Notes: generated from the letters alone by a model not told the origin. 64,000 bases of DNA from Acetobacterium woodii DSM 1030 (GCF_000247605.1 NC_016894.1:2283732-2347731), one strand, 5' to 3'; positions 1-8,768 are shown, numbered from the stretch's first letter. Numbers and translations are program-made.

Positions 1-798
1 GATAATTTTGATATCGGTTTGTTTGGCCTTAACTATTGCTTCTTTAAATTTCAAAGAAGCATCACATTCTTTGGTTGCGACAAATCGAGAACCAATTTGC
101 GCGGCATCTGCGCCAGCTGTCAAAACTTCTTTGACATCGGTCGCTGTCGTAATCCCACCACCAGCAATTAACGGAATATGTCGTCCTATCAAATCCTCAT
201 AGGGTTTGATTTCTTCGAGTACTCCAGGTATCAGATCCGGCAAATGTTGGTCAGCCAATCGTTCAGGAGTCAGTTCGTCTTTTTTAAACCCTAAATGCCC
301 ACCGGCCAATGGACCTTCTAGGACAATGGCATCGGGAGCGATTTCATAATGTCGCCACCAGTGTTTTAAAATCAGTTTAGCAACGCGTTTCGACGAAATG
401 ATTGGCGCAATTTTAGTTAAAGAATTACGGGTCAGTTCGGGTAGGGTTAATGGCAGACCCGCACCAGCAAAAATAATATCAAAGCCGGTTTGCACCGCAT
501 CTTTTACAAGCTGCTCATATTGTGTGAGCGCAACCATGATATTAATACCAATCGGGCGATTATCGGCAATTTCTTTAGCCCGTTTAAAATGATCTTCCAT
601 CGCCTGCCTGTTGGTTGTTTTGGGAGAATATTGATAGTTGGGATAGTCGCAGCCCATTTCTACCGCTGACAACACGCCAAGGCCGCCACATCTTGAGACA
701 TTTCCGGCCAGGCTGGAAAGGGAAACACCAATGCCCATGCCACCTTGAACGATCGGTTTGGAAAATTTCATACTTCCAATATTAAATTGAGTTTTCAA
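1..798 (-). CDS. Nitronate monooxygenase / FabK-like flavoprotein (C-terminus cut by window)
   Basis: A 266-codon open frame runs from a TTG at 798 to the window edge with no stop, so the C-terminus is missing. An AGGAGG (complement of 805-810) lies 6 nt before the TTG. The first ATG is at 771, nine codons in, with no ribosome site, so the TTG start is preferred. Visible are PIVQGGMGIG at the first beta strand (FMN site), GPLAGGHLG with the conserved His of the 2-nitropropane dioxygenase fold, then AGGGITT and GADAAQIGSRF, the FMN-phosphate loops. The family oxidises alkyl nitronates; close relatives (FabK) are enoyl-ACP reductases, and the two cannot be separated from sequence alone. It lies 76 nt downstream of the exporter gene on the same strand and is probably co-transcribed. 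Confidence 0.85.
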   Translation of the reverse strand, partial: MKTQFNIGSMKFSKPIVQGGMGIGVSLSSLAGNVSRCGGLGVLSAVEMGCDYPNYQYSPKTTNRQAMEDHFKRAKEIADNRPIGINIMVALTQYEQLVKDAVQTGFDIIFAGAGLPLTLPELTRNSLTKIAPIISSKRVAKLILKHWWRHYEIAPDAIVLEGPLAGGHLGFKKDELTPERLADQHLPDLIPGVLEEIKPYEDLIGRHIPLIAGGGITTATDVKEVLTAGADAAQIGSRFVATKECDASLKFKEAIVKAKQTDIKII

Positions 799-874
799 AA
801 AAAACCTCCTCTGCAATTAATCATGCGATTGGAGGTTATCATAGCATAATGATAATTAATCTGTAAAGAAAAAG

Positions 875-1789
875 CTAAATCTCAGAGATTTTTTCCGGAT
901 TTTTTTGCTTTGATTTAAGAAAAGACCACTTTGTTTCAGCAGTTATTATTCCCAGAAAAATGATCAGACAACCAAGAAACATGATTACTGTAAAATGATC
1001 CCCCAGCATAATAATGGCTAAAAGACTTCCAAACACCGATTCGAGACTCATAATTATGGCCGCATGGGTTGAGTTCGTATGTTTCTGAACGATAGTTTGA
1101 CCTAAAAAAGCCAAAAATGTGCAAAAAACTCCAAGATACACCCCATTTAAAAGTCCTGGGATGGGAATCTCCAAAGTAACCTCACCAGCAATAAAAACAT
1201 CTGCTAATGATATAATTGCCGCAAAACTAAGTTGAATAACCGTTAATGCAATAGGATCATGTTTTTTGGAATAGATTCCTACCGTCACAATGTGACAGGC
1301 GAATAAAAATGCACATAATAAAGTTAAGATATCCCCAGCGTTAAATGAAAAACCAACCGAAAAGTCAAAGGTCAAAAGAGCCAACCCCAGGAGCATAATA
1401 AAGGCGGCAATAAAGTTATATTGATCTGGTTTGTGTTTCTTGACAAACCAATAAATAAAGGGCACCATAATCACATTGGTAGCGGTTAAAAACGATTGTT
1501 TTCCGGCTAGAATGTACTGCAGTCCAATCATCTGAGCTGCAAATGCGGTAAACAGAAAAAAACCAATCAGACAACCAGCCTTAAAGGTTTCTTTAGAAAT
1601 ATTCCGCATTCTTTTTCGAAATAATAATCCTGATAAAAGTGCTGCGACAGTAAACCTGATTGCCATAAGCATCATCGGTGATATGGAACTTAACGCATTT
1701 TTAGAGGCAACAAAACCACTTCCCCAAACAAATGCCACGGCAACTAAGCCGAGATCAGCCAAAAACGCTTGTTTTTTTATTTTATCCAT
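875..1789 (-). CDS. EamA-family drug/metabolite transporter (DMT superfamily)
   Basis: A 304-residue, very hydrophobic protein with about ten predicted membrane helices in two repeated EamA halves. The first helix carries WGSGFVASKNAL, typical of the RhaT/YdcZ/EamA group. The C-terminal tail is short and basic. Family members are inner-membrane exporters of amino acids, nucleotides or other metabolites; the substrate cannot be read from sequence. The ATG at 1789 has an AAGGA about 7 nt upstream. It is divergent from the phosphatase gene at 2145 and precedes the nitronate monooxygenase-like gene on the same strand, so the two probably share a transcript. Confidence 0.85.
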   Translation of the reverse strand: MDKIKKQAFLADLGLVAVAFVWGSGFVASKNALSSISPMMLMAIRFTVAALLSGLLFRKRMRNISKETFKAGCLIGFFLFTAFAAQMIGLQYILAGKQSFLTATNVIMVPFIYWFVKKHKPDQYNFIAAFIMLLGLALLTFDFSVGFSFNAGDILTLLCAFLFACHIVTVGIYSKKHDPIALTVIQLSFAAIISLADVFIAGEVTLEIPIPGLLNGVYLGVFCTFLAFLGQTIVQKHTNSTHAAIIMSLESVFGSLLAIIMLGDHFTVIMFLGCLIIFLGIITAETKWSFLKSKQKNPEKISEI

Positions 1790-1843
1790 GATGACTTCCT
1801 TTCAAGTGTTGGGTGTGATTAGGTAACTACGAAACTGCCTTGA

Positions 1844-1960
1844 GTTTTGTGATCAGTCTTCACAAACAATTTTGTAACGTTAGGCGAACTATATAGCAAA
1901 CTGTCCACCATAAAGTGTAAATAGTGTAAAAATTGTTTCCTGCGAAACTGATCACAAAGC
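1844..1960. repeat. Long imperfect inverted repeat in the divergent intergenic region
   Basis: The 355-base region 1790-2144 holds no gene. It contains an inverted repeat with arms of about 30 bases. TTTGTGATCAGT (1846-1857) pairs exactly with ACTGATCACAAA (1947-1958), and AAACAATTTT (1864-1873) pairs exactly with AAAATTGTTT (1929-1938); the bases between match less well. The loop is about 55 bases. The TGATCA core is itself palindromic. A small GTTTC/GAAAC hairpin sits at 1935-1948 inside the right arm. It could be a pair of operator sites for the minus-strand exporter operon or a short degenerate mobile element; no protein partner can be named. Confidence 0.55.
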
Positions 1961-2077
1961 AACGACTAATTTTATGAGCGATTTTATTTAAATAGGTGAC
2001 GATATTCAAACGAATTTCACGAATGTTAATTTCTTTATTTAATTATAACTAAAATGATGAGGATTAGCAAAAAAATT

Positions 2078-2107
2078 TTGGTGTCTCATCTAAAAATGAG
2101 TTATAAT
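2078..2107 (+). promoter_or_regulatory. Predicted sigma-A promoter of the phosphatase-ybeY-dgkA-era-recO run
   Basis: TTGGTG (2078-2083) and TATAAT (2102-2107) are separated by 18 bases, 37 bases before the ATG at 2145. The spacer contains a small CTCAT/ATGAG inverted repeat (2085-2100). Confidence 0.5.
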
Positions 2108-2144
2108 AAAGGTCAGAAATTCAAATTATAATAAGGAAGAATCG

Positions 2145-2873
2145 ATGAAACTTGTACTGGTAAGACATGTAGAAACCTATGGAAATATTGAACATCGCCT
2201 CAATGGACATACCGAATCAGAATATACTCGGCGAGGCGAAGCAATGAAAGAATTGCTGGTAAAAGAACTGATTGCGCTAGATCGAAAATTAGTATTTGAT
2301 AAAATATATGCCAGTCCAATATCGCGTGCGTATAAAATTGCCCAAGCTGTTGGTGAATTTACGGGGAAAGAAATTAATGTAGATCACCGTCTGCGCGAGT
2401 TTAACTTTGGCATTTTTGAAGGAAAAACGAGAGATGAGTGTATTGCACTATATCAACCGGAATGGGATCAATGGATGGAGAACTACCTTGATTATCCGGT
2501 GCCTGACGGTCAGAGTCAGCGTCAATATCATCAACTCTGCGCCGAATTTTTATCTGAATTAAATCCCAATGAAACGATTCTAATCGTTGCGCATGGTGGC
2601 ACTGTCCATGGAATGATTACCAATCTTCTGGAACTACCGATTGACAGCAAATGGCATTTTGATATCAAATTGGGGAGCCTCACTATTGTTGATTACAATG
2701 ATGGTTTTGGCATGTTGTCATATATGACGACGCCGCCTTATGATGAGCTAATTCCAGATGAAGGACCCGTATTAACTTCCAATAAATCTGTGTTGAGAGC
2801 CGAAGCAAGAGCCGAAGCACAAGCAAAAGCGGCAAGTAAAAGACAAAAAATAGCCAACCAAGAGAGGAAATAA
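2145..2873 (+). CDS. Histidine phosphatase (phosphoglycerate-mutase-like) family protein
   Basis: A 242-residue protein with the histidine phosphatase fold. The catalytic motif reads RHVET (residues 8-12) instead of the usual RHGET, followed by GNxxxRLNGH. The second catalytic His is in VAHGGTVHG near residue 150. Relatives dephosphorylate small phosphoesters, including alpha-ribazole phosphate (CobC), sugar phosphates and nucleotides. The substrate is unknown here and no cobalamin gene is adjacent. Residues from about 203 form an Ala/Arg/Lys/Gln-rich, probably helical tail not usual in the family. GGAAG lies 5' of the ATG. The stop is one base before the ybeY start, so translation is probably coupled. 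Confidence 0.8.
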   Translation: MKLVLVRHVETYGNIEHRLNGHTESEYTRRGEAMKELLVKELIALDRKLVFDKIYASPISRAYKIAQAVGEFTGKEINVDHRLREFNFGIFEGKTRDECIALYQPEWDQWMENYLDYPVPDGQSQRQYHQLCAEFLSELNPNETILIVAHGGTVHGMITNLLELPIDSKWHFDIKLGSLTIVDYNDGFGMLSYMTTPPYDELIPDEGPVLTSNKSVLRAEARAEAQAKAASKRQKIANQERK

Positions 2874-2874
2874 T

Positions 2875-3342
2875 ATGCTCATTGTAGCTTATGATAATCG
2901 TAGTGATATTGAAATAGAAGATACCGCCCTGGAAGAAATTGAAGACGCCATGATGCGCACTTTACTTCATCAGGAAGTTGAGATTGAGTGTGAAATTAGT
3001 TTTTCTTTTGTAAGTCCTGATGAAATAAAAGAATTAAATGCTGAATATCGCAAAAAAGATACCGTCACCGATGTCCTTTCCTTTCCCATGCATGAAGATT
3101 TTTGTAAAAATAAGAAAGCCATTATTTGCGATAATCCTTACCTGCCACTGTTGCTGGGCGATATCGTAATCTGCACCCGACAGGCGGAGATACAGGCCAA
3201 AGAATACGGAAACACGTTTACCCGGGAGCTTTCTTACCTGTCAGTGCATAGCGTGCTACATTTACTGGGTTATGACCATATGGAAGAAGCTGATAAATTG
3301 TTGATGCGAAGTATTGAAAAAGAAATTATGAATGATGATTAG
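2875..3342 (+). CDS. ybeY: Endoribonuclease YbeY, 16S rRNA maturation factor
   Basis: A 155-residue UPF0054 metalloprotein. The signature SVHSVLHLLGYDHME gives the HxxxHxxxxxH zinc site, and the upstream segment KKDTVTDVLSFP is the other conserved block. YbeY takes part in 16S rRNA 3'-end maturation and late 30S quality control. Length is normal. It starts one base after the phosphatase stop and leads to dgkA, era and recO, the usual Firmicute order (ybeY-dgkA-era-recO). Confidence 0.97.
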   Translation: MLIVAYDNRSDIEIEDTALEEIEDAMMRTLLHQEVEIECEISFSFVSPDEIKELNAEYRKKDTVTDVLSFPMHEDFCKNKKAIICDNPYLPLLLGDIVICTRQAEIQAKEYGNTFTRELSYLSVHSVLHLLGYDHMEEADKLLMRSIEKEIMNDD

Positions 3343-3376
3343 TTATTAAATGCGATTATAAATAGTTCATCAGGAG

Positions 3377-3748
3377 GTGGAGAACATTAGAAGAAAATTG
3401 AAAAAGAGTTTTTCTTTTGCCATCGAAGGAATTTTATATACTCTGAAAACACAACCTAACATGAGAATCCATTTTGGCATTGGCATTTTAGCTATTGCTT
3501 TCGGTTTTGTATTCAAAATTGAACGGAGTGAATGGTTGGCACTGGTAATTGTGATCGGATTTGTTTTCATCTTGGAAATTATCAATACTGCCATTGAAAC
3601 GCTGGTGGATCTTTATACTGAGGAATATCATCATCTAGCAAAAATTGCTAAAGACACGGCTGCCGGAGCAGTAATGGTTGCGGCAATCATGTCTGTTTGT
3701 GTTGGACTAATTATTTTTTTACCAAAAATAATCGATTGGTTTTTTTAA
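3377..3748 (+). CDS. dgkA: Diacylglycerol/undecaprenol kinase, DgkA family
   Basis: A small membrane kinase of about 120 residues with three predicted helices and the family signature ending EIINTAIETLVDL, followed by KIAKDTAAGAV, which holds the ATP/metal-binding acidic and Lys residues. In Gram-positives this enzyme phosphorylates undecaprenol for lipid-carrier recycling rather than diacylglycerol. The GTG at 3377 lies inside the AGGAGGTGG ribosome site (3372-3380), so the physical start may instead be the in-frame ATT at 3386, correctly spaced 8 bases from AGGAGG, or the TTG at 3398. It sits between ybeY and era. Confidence 0.9.
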   Translation: MENIRRKLKKSFSFAIEGILYTLKTQPNMRIHFGIGILAIAFGFVFKIERSEWLALVIVIGFVFILEIINTAIETLVDLYTEEYHHLAKIAKDTAAGAVMVAAIMSVCVGLIIFLPKIIDWFF

Positions 3749-3768
3749 CCAAAGAAAGAATGTGAATT

Positions 3769-4665
3769 ATGAACGAAACCTTTAAATCTGGGTTTATCAG
3801 CATCGTTGGTCGTCCAAATGTTGGAAAATCAACTTTACTTAATAATATTATGGACGAAAAGCTGGTGATTACCTCGGCTAAACCGCAAACAACTCGAAAT
3901 GCGATCCGCTGTATTTATACCGACGAACATGTTCAAATGGTGTTTATTGACACTCCAGGCATGCATCGGCCTAAAAACAGATTAGGCGACTACATGCAAA
4001 AAGCTGCTGAAAACACGGTCTCCGATGTCGATGCCGTTTTATATCTGGTAGAACCGGAAATAAAAATCGGGCCGGGCGATCAGTATATTTTGGAAAAACT
4101 GAAAGCTTCAGGAACACCTGTTATTTTAGTGATAAACAAAATTGATTTATTACCAAAAGAAGATGTTTTAATCACCATCGCCGCTTATCAAAAATATGAT
4201 TTTCTCAATGCGATCATTCCCATATCGGCCGTTCAGGGAGATGGTGTCAAAGAACTGCTGAATATTATCACAGGGCTTCTTAACCCAGGACCAATGTTTT
4301 TTCCAGCCGATATGATTATTGACCAATCTGAACGCTGGATTGTTCAGGAGCTTATTCGAGAAAAGCTACTAAATCTTTTAAATGATGAAGTCCCCCATGG
4401 TATTGCCGTCGAAGTTACCGCGATGAAACCGCGAAAAGGCAAGGAAATTATTGATATTGAAGCCACGATATTTTGTGAACGAAAAACCCATAAAGGAATT
4501 TTGATTGGGAAAAATGGTTCCATGTTAACCAAAATTGGAACTCTAGCAAGAAAAGATATCGAGTTTTTCTTGAAATCTAAAGTCAACCTTCAATTGTGGG
4601 TGAAAGTTCGATCAGATTGGCGGGATAAAAACTTTGATCTTAAAGAATTGGGATATTTTGAATAG
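3769..4665 (+). CDS. era: GTPase Era, 30S assembly factor
   Basis: A 298-residue protein: N-terminal GTPase domain with G1 GRPNVGKS (residues 14-21), DTPG, NKID, and a C-terminal KH domain containing the GKNGSML loop (residues about 245-252). Era binds the 3' end of 16S rRNA and monitors 30S maturation. Length and domain order are those of a complete Era. The ribosome site is weak (AAAGAAAG), and the gene follows dgkA by 20 bases. Confidence 0.98.
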   Translation: MNETFKSGFISIVGRPNVGKSTLLNNIMDEKLVITSAKPQTTRNAIRCIYTDEHVQMVFIDTPGMHRPKNRLGDYMQKAAENTVSDVDAVLYLVEPEIKIGPGDQYILEKLKASGTPVILVINKIDLLPKEDVLITIAAYQKYDFLNAIIPISAVQGDGVKELLNIITGLLNPGPMFFPADMIIDQSERWIVQELIREKLLNLLNDEVPHGIAVEVTAMKPRKGKEIIDIEATIFCERKTHKGILIGKNGSMLTKIGTLARKDIEFFLKSKVNLQLWVKVRSDWRDKNFDLKELGYFE

Positions 4666-4685
4666 ATCCTTTAGGCAGGAGAACT

Positions 4686-5444
4686 ATGGCACTGATTAAA
4701 ACAAAAGGATTAGTGATTAAAGAGCAACCTTACAAAGAACAGGATAAAATATTGACCATATTTACCGAAGATGAAGGGAAAATTCAATGTATTGCCCGCG
4801 GAGTACGTCGTCAAAAAAGCGGCCTTTTAGCCAGTACACAAATATTTGCCTACAGTGAATTTGTCTACTATCCCGGCAAAAACTTTGGCATAATCAATCA
4901 AACTAATTTAATTGAAGCATTTTATCCGCTTCGAACTGATTTAACTAAAATGGCTCTTGCCTCGTATTTACTGGATCTCATAAACAACGGATTTGAGTTT
5001 TATCAACGCAGTCCGGAAATATTAAAACTGCTGTTACATGTGCTTTTTTATATATCGGGAAACAAAGCTAAAAATGATCTAATCTTAGTTGGAGCCTTTC
5101 AAATGAAATTGATCAGCTATTTAGGGTATTGCCCTGGTGTAAGCAGCTGCATGGTCTGTAAATGCGAAAAAGAATTAGTCGTTTTCAGTATTGAGAACCA
5201 CGGTGTTTTGTGTCGATCGTGCCGATCAATAACCGCTGGTTACACCTATAATCTGAGCGCAGAAATGATTAAATTATTAAATGATTTTTTAAGGTTATCC
5301 GTTAAAGAATTAAAAGAACGAGACATCCTCACCTCAGATGCCCTTAAATTAACTGATATGCTGGATCATTTTATCAGTTATAGTATCGGCAAATCTTCAA
5401 AAGCATATACTTTTTATAAAACTATGTTAAATCCGCTAGGGTGA
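4686..5444 (+). CDS. recO: DNA repair protein RecO
   Basis: A 252-residue protein starting with the OB-fold segment TKGLVIKEQPYKEQDKILTIFTE, then the helical domain and a four-Cys zinc module (CMVC near residues 155-158 and CRSC about 20 residues later). RecO loads RecA on SSB-coated single-stranded DNA with RecR. CAGGAG precedes the ATG. Its position directly after era is the standard Firmicute arrangement. Confidence 0.97.
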   Translation: MALIKTKGLVIKEQPYKEQDKILTIFTEDEGKIQCIARGVRRQKSGLLASTQIFAYSEFVYYPGKNFGIINQTNLIEAFYPLRTDLTKMALASYLLDLINNGFEFYQRSPEILKLLLHVLFYISGNKAKNDLILVGAFQMKLISYLGYCPGVSSCMVCKCEKELVVFSIENHGVLCRSCRSITAGYTYNLSAEMIKLLNDFLRLSVKELKERDILTSDALKLTDMLDHFISYSIGKSSKAYTFYKTMLNPLG

Positions 5445-5477
5445 AAAAAAACACGTTTAGAAAGATAGGAGAAACAA

Positions 5478-5840
5478 ATGAAAATTGCTTTAACCTTAAA
5501 TGGAAACACGTTGGAATCGAAAGTTTCCGATAATTATGATACTTATCAGTATCTATTAGTGGTGAGTTTACCAGATATGAGTTCTGATATAATCACTAAA
5601 AGCGAAACTTCATCAGCTAAAACCGTTGCCCAAGAAATAATTAATCTGAATTGCGAGGGGATAATAACGGGAAAATTTCATAGCCAGGAGGCTTTTGATA
5701 TTTTGGCAGATGCATGTGTAACGCGCTATCTAGGCGTTGGTTATACGGGATTGGAAGCCCTTGAGTTAATGAATAAACGAAGTTTACCGCTCATTAGAAA
5801 TTTTGAAGGCACCAATGGCTGTTCGGGTGATCACCATTAA
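5478..5840 (+). CDS. NifX/NifB-C-terminal-like (dinitrogenase Fe-Mo cofactor family) small protein
   Basis: A 120-residue protein resembling the NifX/NafY/MTH1175 fold: MKIALTLNGNTLESKVSDNYD at the N-terminus, a central NCEGIITGKF segment, and GVGYTG towards the C-terminus. It ends in CSGDHH, a Cys/His tail that could bind metal. Family members carry Fe-S or Fe-Mo cluster precursors, but many stand-alone clostridial copies have no link to nitrogen fixation. No nif gene is near. The gene follows recO by 33 bases with its own AGGAG; function unknown. Confidence 0.65.
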   Translation: MKIALTLNGNTLESKVSDNYDTYQYLLVVSLPDMSSDIITKSETSSAKTVAQEIINLNCEGIITGKFHSQEAFDILADACVTRYLGVGYTGLEALELMNKRSLPLIRNFEGTNGCSGDHH

Positions 5841-5931
5841 ACGAATATTATGATAGAAATTCTACTCGTTTATTAATTTCGGAGATCGATAAAATACAGA
5901 ATCCTCAACGAAACAAAAGTAGGAAGATGAT

Positions 5932-8229
5932 ATGAAAGATAACAATAACTCGATTAAAAAAAACATCATTTTGATGTTCATTATTCTGATGTTCATTACC
6001 GTGGGGTTAATTAGTTATCTCGTTTTTTCAAAATGGTTATCTTCTGCAAATGATATCTTTACAGAGACTGCAGAAAATATTAATCATGATATCGTCACCG
6101 AAGTTGATGAATTTATGAATGTTCCTCTCCACATAAATGAATTAAACCACAGTCTCATTGAATATGATATCGTTGATTTTACAAATCCCACTGCTCGAGA
6201 CGCTTTTTTTGTAAATATCTTAAAAAATCATAGTTCAGACGTGTACAGTTTTAGTTATGGCATGGAAAATGGCGATTATTACGGTGCTCGACGGGCTGAT
6301 AACGGTACAATCCAGATCATGCGCTGTAATGCCGAAACTAATAATAATTCATGGTATTATTCAATAACTTCCGATCTAACCGCCGCAAATTTAATGGTGA
6401 TGGCTGGACAATTTGACCCACGGACAAGAGATTGGTATAAGGCTGCCAAAGAAAATAAGACTGCAATTTTTTCCAATATTTACAGACATTTTGTTTTAGA
6501 CGATCTTACGATTTCAGCGGCTTATCCAATTTATGATAAAGACGATGTGCTGTTAGGAGTGATGGGAACCCATTTAACTTTAACTCAAATCAATGACTTC
6601 CTTGAAGAAAATGTCAATCTTAAAAAATCCTCTGCTTTAATCGTTGAAAAAAGTACCGGTCTTTTAGTTGCCAATTCGTTTAAACAAGATAATTTCAAAA
6701 CCTTAGATGATGGCAAGATTGAACGTACTAATATTAAAGAAATCAACAATTCTACAATGTTTAAAGCCTATGAAGATTATCTCCGTACCGGACAAACCAG
6801 TTATCAGCTCTACAATGATCACGATAAGATTATGGTAAATATCACCGACTATCAACAACCTGGTCTGGATTGGCTAGTTATAACCGCAATTCCAGAGAGC
6901 AATTTTACCACCGGAATTATTAATAATATTCAATTAACATTTGGATTGACTTTGTTGGCATTGCTTTTTTCAGGGTTAGTATTCTATACATTAATCAATA
7001 ATGCATTTAAGCCAGTAAATAATCTTATTAAAACGACTGAAGATTTTTCAAAAGGAAACTTGTCCATTCGTGCCACTATTTTCAGAAATGATGAAATCGG
7101 GAGAATTTCCAAAGCCTTTAATGCGATGGCCAATACGATTGATAGTTTAGTTAATCAACTGGAATCAAAAGTGGTCGAACGGACTGAAGAGCTTGAAAAA
7201 ACAAATGCTGAACTTGAATTTTTAAGTTACCACGATAAACTTACTGGACTTTACAACCGAATGTATTTTGAAAAAGCATTAAATAATCTCGATAAAGAGG
7301 AAAATTTGCCTATTTCAATTGTTTTTGGAGACGTAAATGGCTTGAAACTGACAAACGATATATTTGGGCACACCATTGGCGATGCTCTTCTTGTCAAAAT
7401 TTCTGAAATAATGAATAAAGTATTTCGTAAAGATGATATCATCGCTAGGATTGGCGGAGACGAATTTGTCATTTTGTTAAAACAAACAACAAAAGAAGAA
7501 GCTATTTATTTTATGGATCAAGTTAAAAGAGACTTTTCCAGAGAAATAATCGTCGCATTAAAAGGCAGTATTTCCATGGGCTGTGATACAAAAACACTTT
7601 ATAAACAGAATCTCTTAGAAGTTTTTAAAAATGCCGAAGATGGCATGTATCATGAAAAAAGTGTCAATCGAAAAATAATCAATTCAGGACTGATCGAAAG
7701 TATTATTGTTACACTTCATAAACGAAGTCACTGGGAAAAAAGACATTCCAATAGTGTCAGCGAGTTATGTCAAGGCATTGGGCAAATGATGGCATTATCT
7801 CAAGCAGATATTAAACGACTGGAGGATGCCGGCTTTCTTCACGATATTGGCAAAGTTACTTTTAATGATATGCTTCTTAATCAGGACCGGGTATTATTTG
7901 AAGATGAAGAAGAACTTGTCCAAAAACATACGGTCATTGGTTATCGGTTATTAAATATGTTTGATGAAACATTAGATTTGGCGGCCCCCGTTTTTGCACA
8001 TCATGAACGTTGGGATGGCCTTGGTTATCCCAAAGGTTTAAAAGGCAAAGAAATCCCCTTATTGGCTAGGATTATCGCCGTAGCTGAAGCTTATGATATT
8101 ATGGTAAACCCCATCAGTGGGATCGAAAAAACGCCAAATCAAGCAATTAAAGAAATTAAAGAATTATCAGGAACAAAGTTTGATCCTGATGTTGTCTCCG
8201 CATTGATTCAATATATAAAAGCAACCTGA
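5932..8229 (+). CDS. Membrane Cache-HAMP-GGDEF-HD-GYP cyclic-di-GMP protein
   Basis: A 765-residue signalling protein. A membrane helix at about 11-33 and a second at about 330-352 flank an extracytoplasmic Cache-like sensor with the WYKAAKENK block. HAMP and coiled coil follow at about 353-430. The GGDEF domain (about 430-585) has an intact active site, IGGDEFVIL near residue 507. The HD-GYP domain (about 605-765) has HDIGKV, HHERWDGLGYP and a conserved GLKGKEIP. It could therefore both make and break cyclic di-GMP in response to an outside ligand. Which activity dominates cannot be predicted. It stands alone in its transcription unit, between a NifX-like gene and a glyoxalase. Confidence 0.93.
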   Translation: MKDNNNSIKKNIILMFIILMFITVGLISYLVFSKWLSSANDIFTETAENINHDIVTEVDEFMNVPLHINELNHSLIEYDIVDFTNPTARDAFFVNILKNHSSDVYSFSYGMENGDYYGARRADNGTIQIMRCNAETNNNSWYYSITSDLTAANLMVMAGQFDPRTRDWYKAAKENKTAIFSNIYRHFVLDDLTISAAYPIYDKDDVLLGVMGTHLTLTQINDFLEENVNLKKSSALIVEKSTGLLVANSFKQDNFKTLDDGKIERTNIKEINNSTMFKAYEDYLRTGQTSYQLYNDHDKIMVNITDYQQPGLDWLVITAIPESNFTTGIINNIQLTFGLTLLALLFSGLVFYTLINNAFKPVNNLIKTTEDFSKGNLSIRATIFRNDEIGRISKAFNAMANTIDSLVNQLESKVVERTEELEKTNAELEFLSYHDKLTGLYNRMYFEKALNNLDKEENLPISIVFGDVNGLKLTNDIFGHTIGDALLVKISEIMNKVFRKDDIIARIGGDEFVILLKQTTKEEAIYFMDQVKRDFSREIIVALKGSISMGCDTKTLYKQNLLEVFKNAEDGMYHEKSVNRKIINSGLIESIIVTLHKRSHWEKRHSNSVSELCQGIGQMMALSQADIKRLEDAGFLHDIGKVTFNDMLLNQDRVLFEDEEELVQKHTVIGYRLLNMFDETLDLAAPVFAHHERWDGLGYPKGLKGKEIPLLARIIAVAEAYDIMVNPISGIEKTPNQAIKEIKELSGTKFDPDVVSALIQYIKAT

Positions 8230-8308
8230 AGCATAATTAAAGCATCAGCGCATAAACTATAAAAAAACATAGGCAATTACCTAATAAAAAAATATACAAG
8301 GAGAAATT

Positions 8309-8698
8309 ATGAACACTTATAAAATGGCACATACAATGATTAGAGTCCTGGATTTAGAACGGTCGATTCGATTTTATGATGAGGCATTAGGGTTTAAAGA
8401 AATTAGACGACGTGACAATCCTGAGTACAAGTTTACCCTAGTATTCTTAACTGCTGGTAATCCCGAAGGTCACCAACTTGAGTTGACCTACAACTATGGG
8501 CAAGACGTTCCCTATGATTTAGGAAATGGATATGGTCATTTAGCAGTCAGTGTGAACGATCTTGAAGCTTCCCGATCTGCTCATGAAGCAAAAGGTTATG
8601 ATCCGACACCACTAAAAGGTCTTAGTAGCGATGGCAAACCACATTATTATTTTATTTCAGATCCAGATGGTTATAAAATCGAAATTATCGGTAATTAA
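8309..8698 (+). CDS. gloA: Glyoxalase I-like VOC-family protein (lactoylglutathione lyase type)
   Basis: A 129-residue vicinal-oxygen-chelate protein with two beta-alpha-beta modules. Metal ligand positions are visible: His in MAHTMIRV, Glu in HQLELTYN, His in GHLAVSV and Glu in YKIEIIGN. This four-ligand pattern is that of bacterial GloA, which isomerises the hemithioacetal of methylglyoxal. Clostridia often lack glutathione, so the true thiol cofactor is uncertain. AAGGAG precedes the ATG. A terminator follows at 8769-8804, so the gene is at the end of its unit. Confidence 0.85.
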   Translation: MNTYKMAHTMIRVLDLERSIRFYDEALGFKEIRRRDNPEYKFTLVFLTAGNPEGHQLELTYNYGQDVPYDLGNGYGHLAVSVNDLEASRSAHEAKGYDPTPLKGLSSDGKPHYYFISDPDGYKIEIIGN

Positions 8699-8768
8699 CA
8701 AGTCCTTAATAAAACTAAACGTTGTCCAAATTGCACAACCAAGCTTGAATAAGAATAAAACAATATCA

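Noticed and set aside
1-780. Short plus-strand open frames antisense to the first gene
   Set aside because: They lie fully inside the minus-strand flavoprotein gene, lack ribosome sites and show no family motif.
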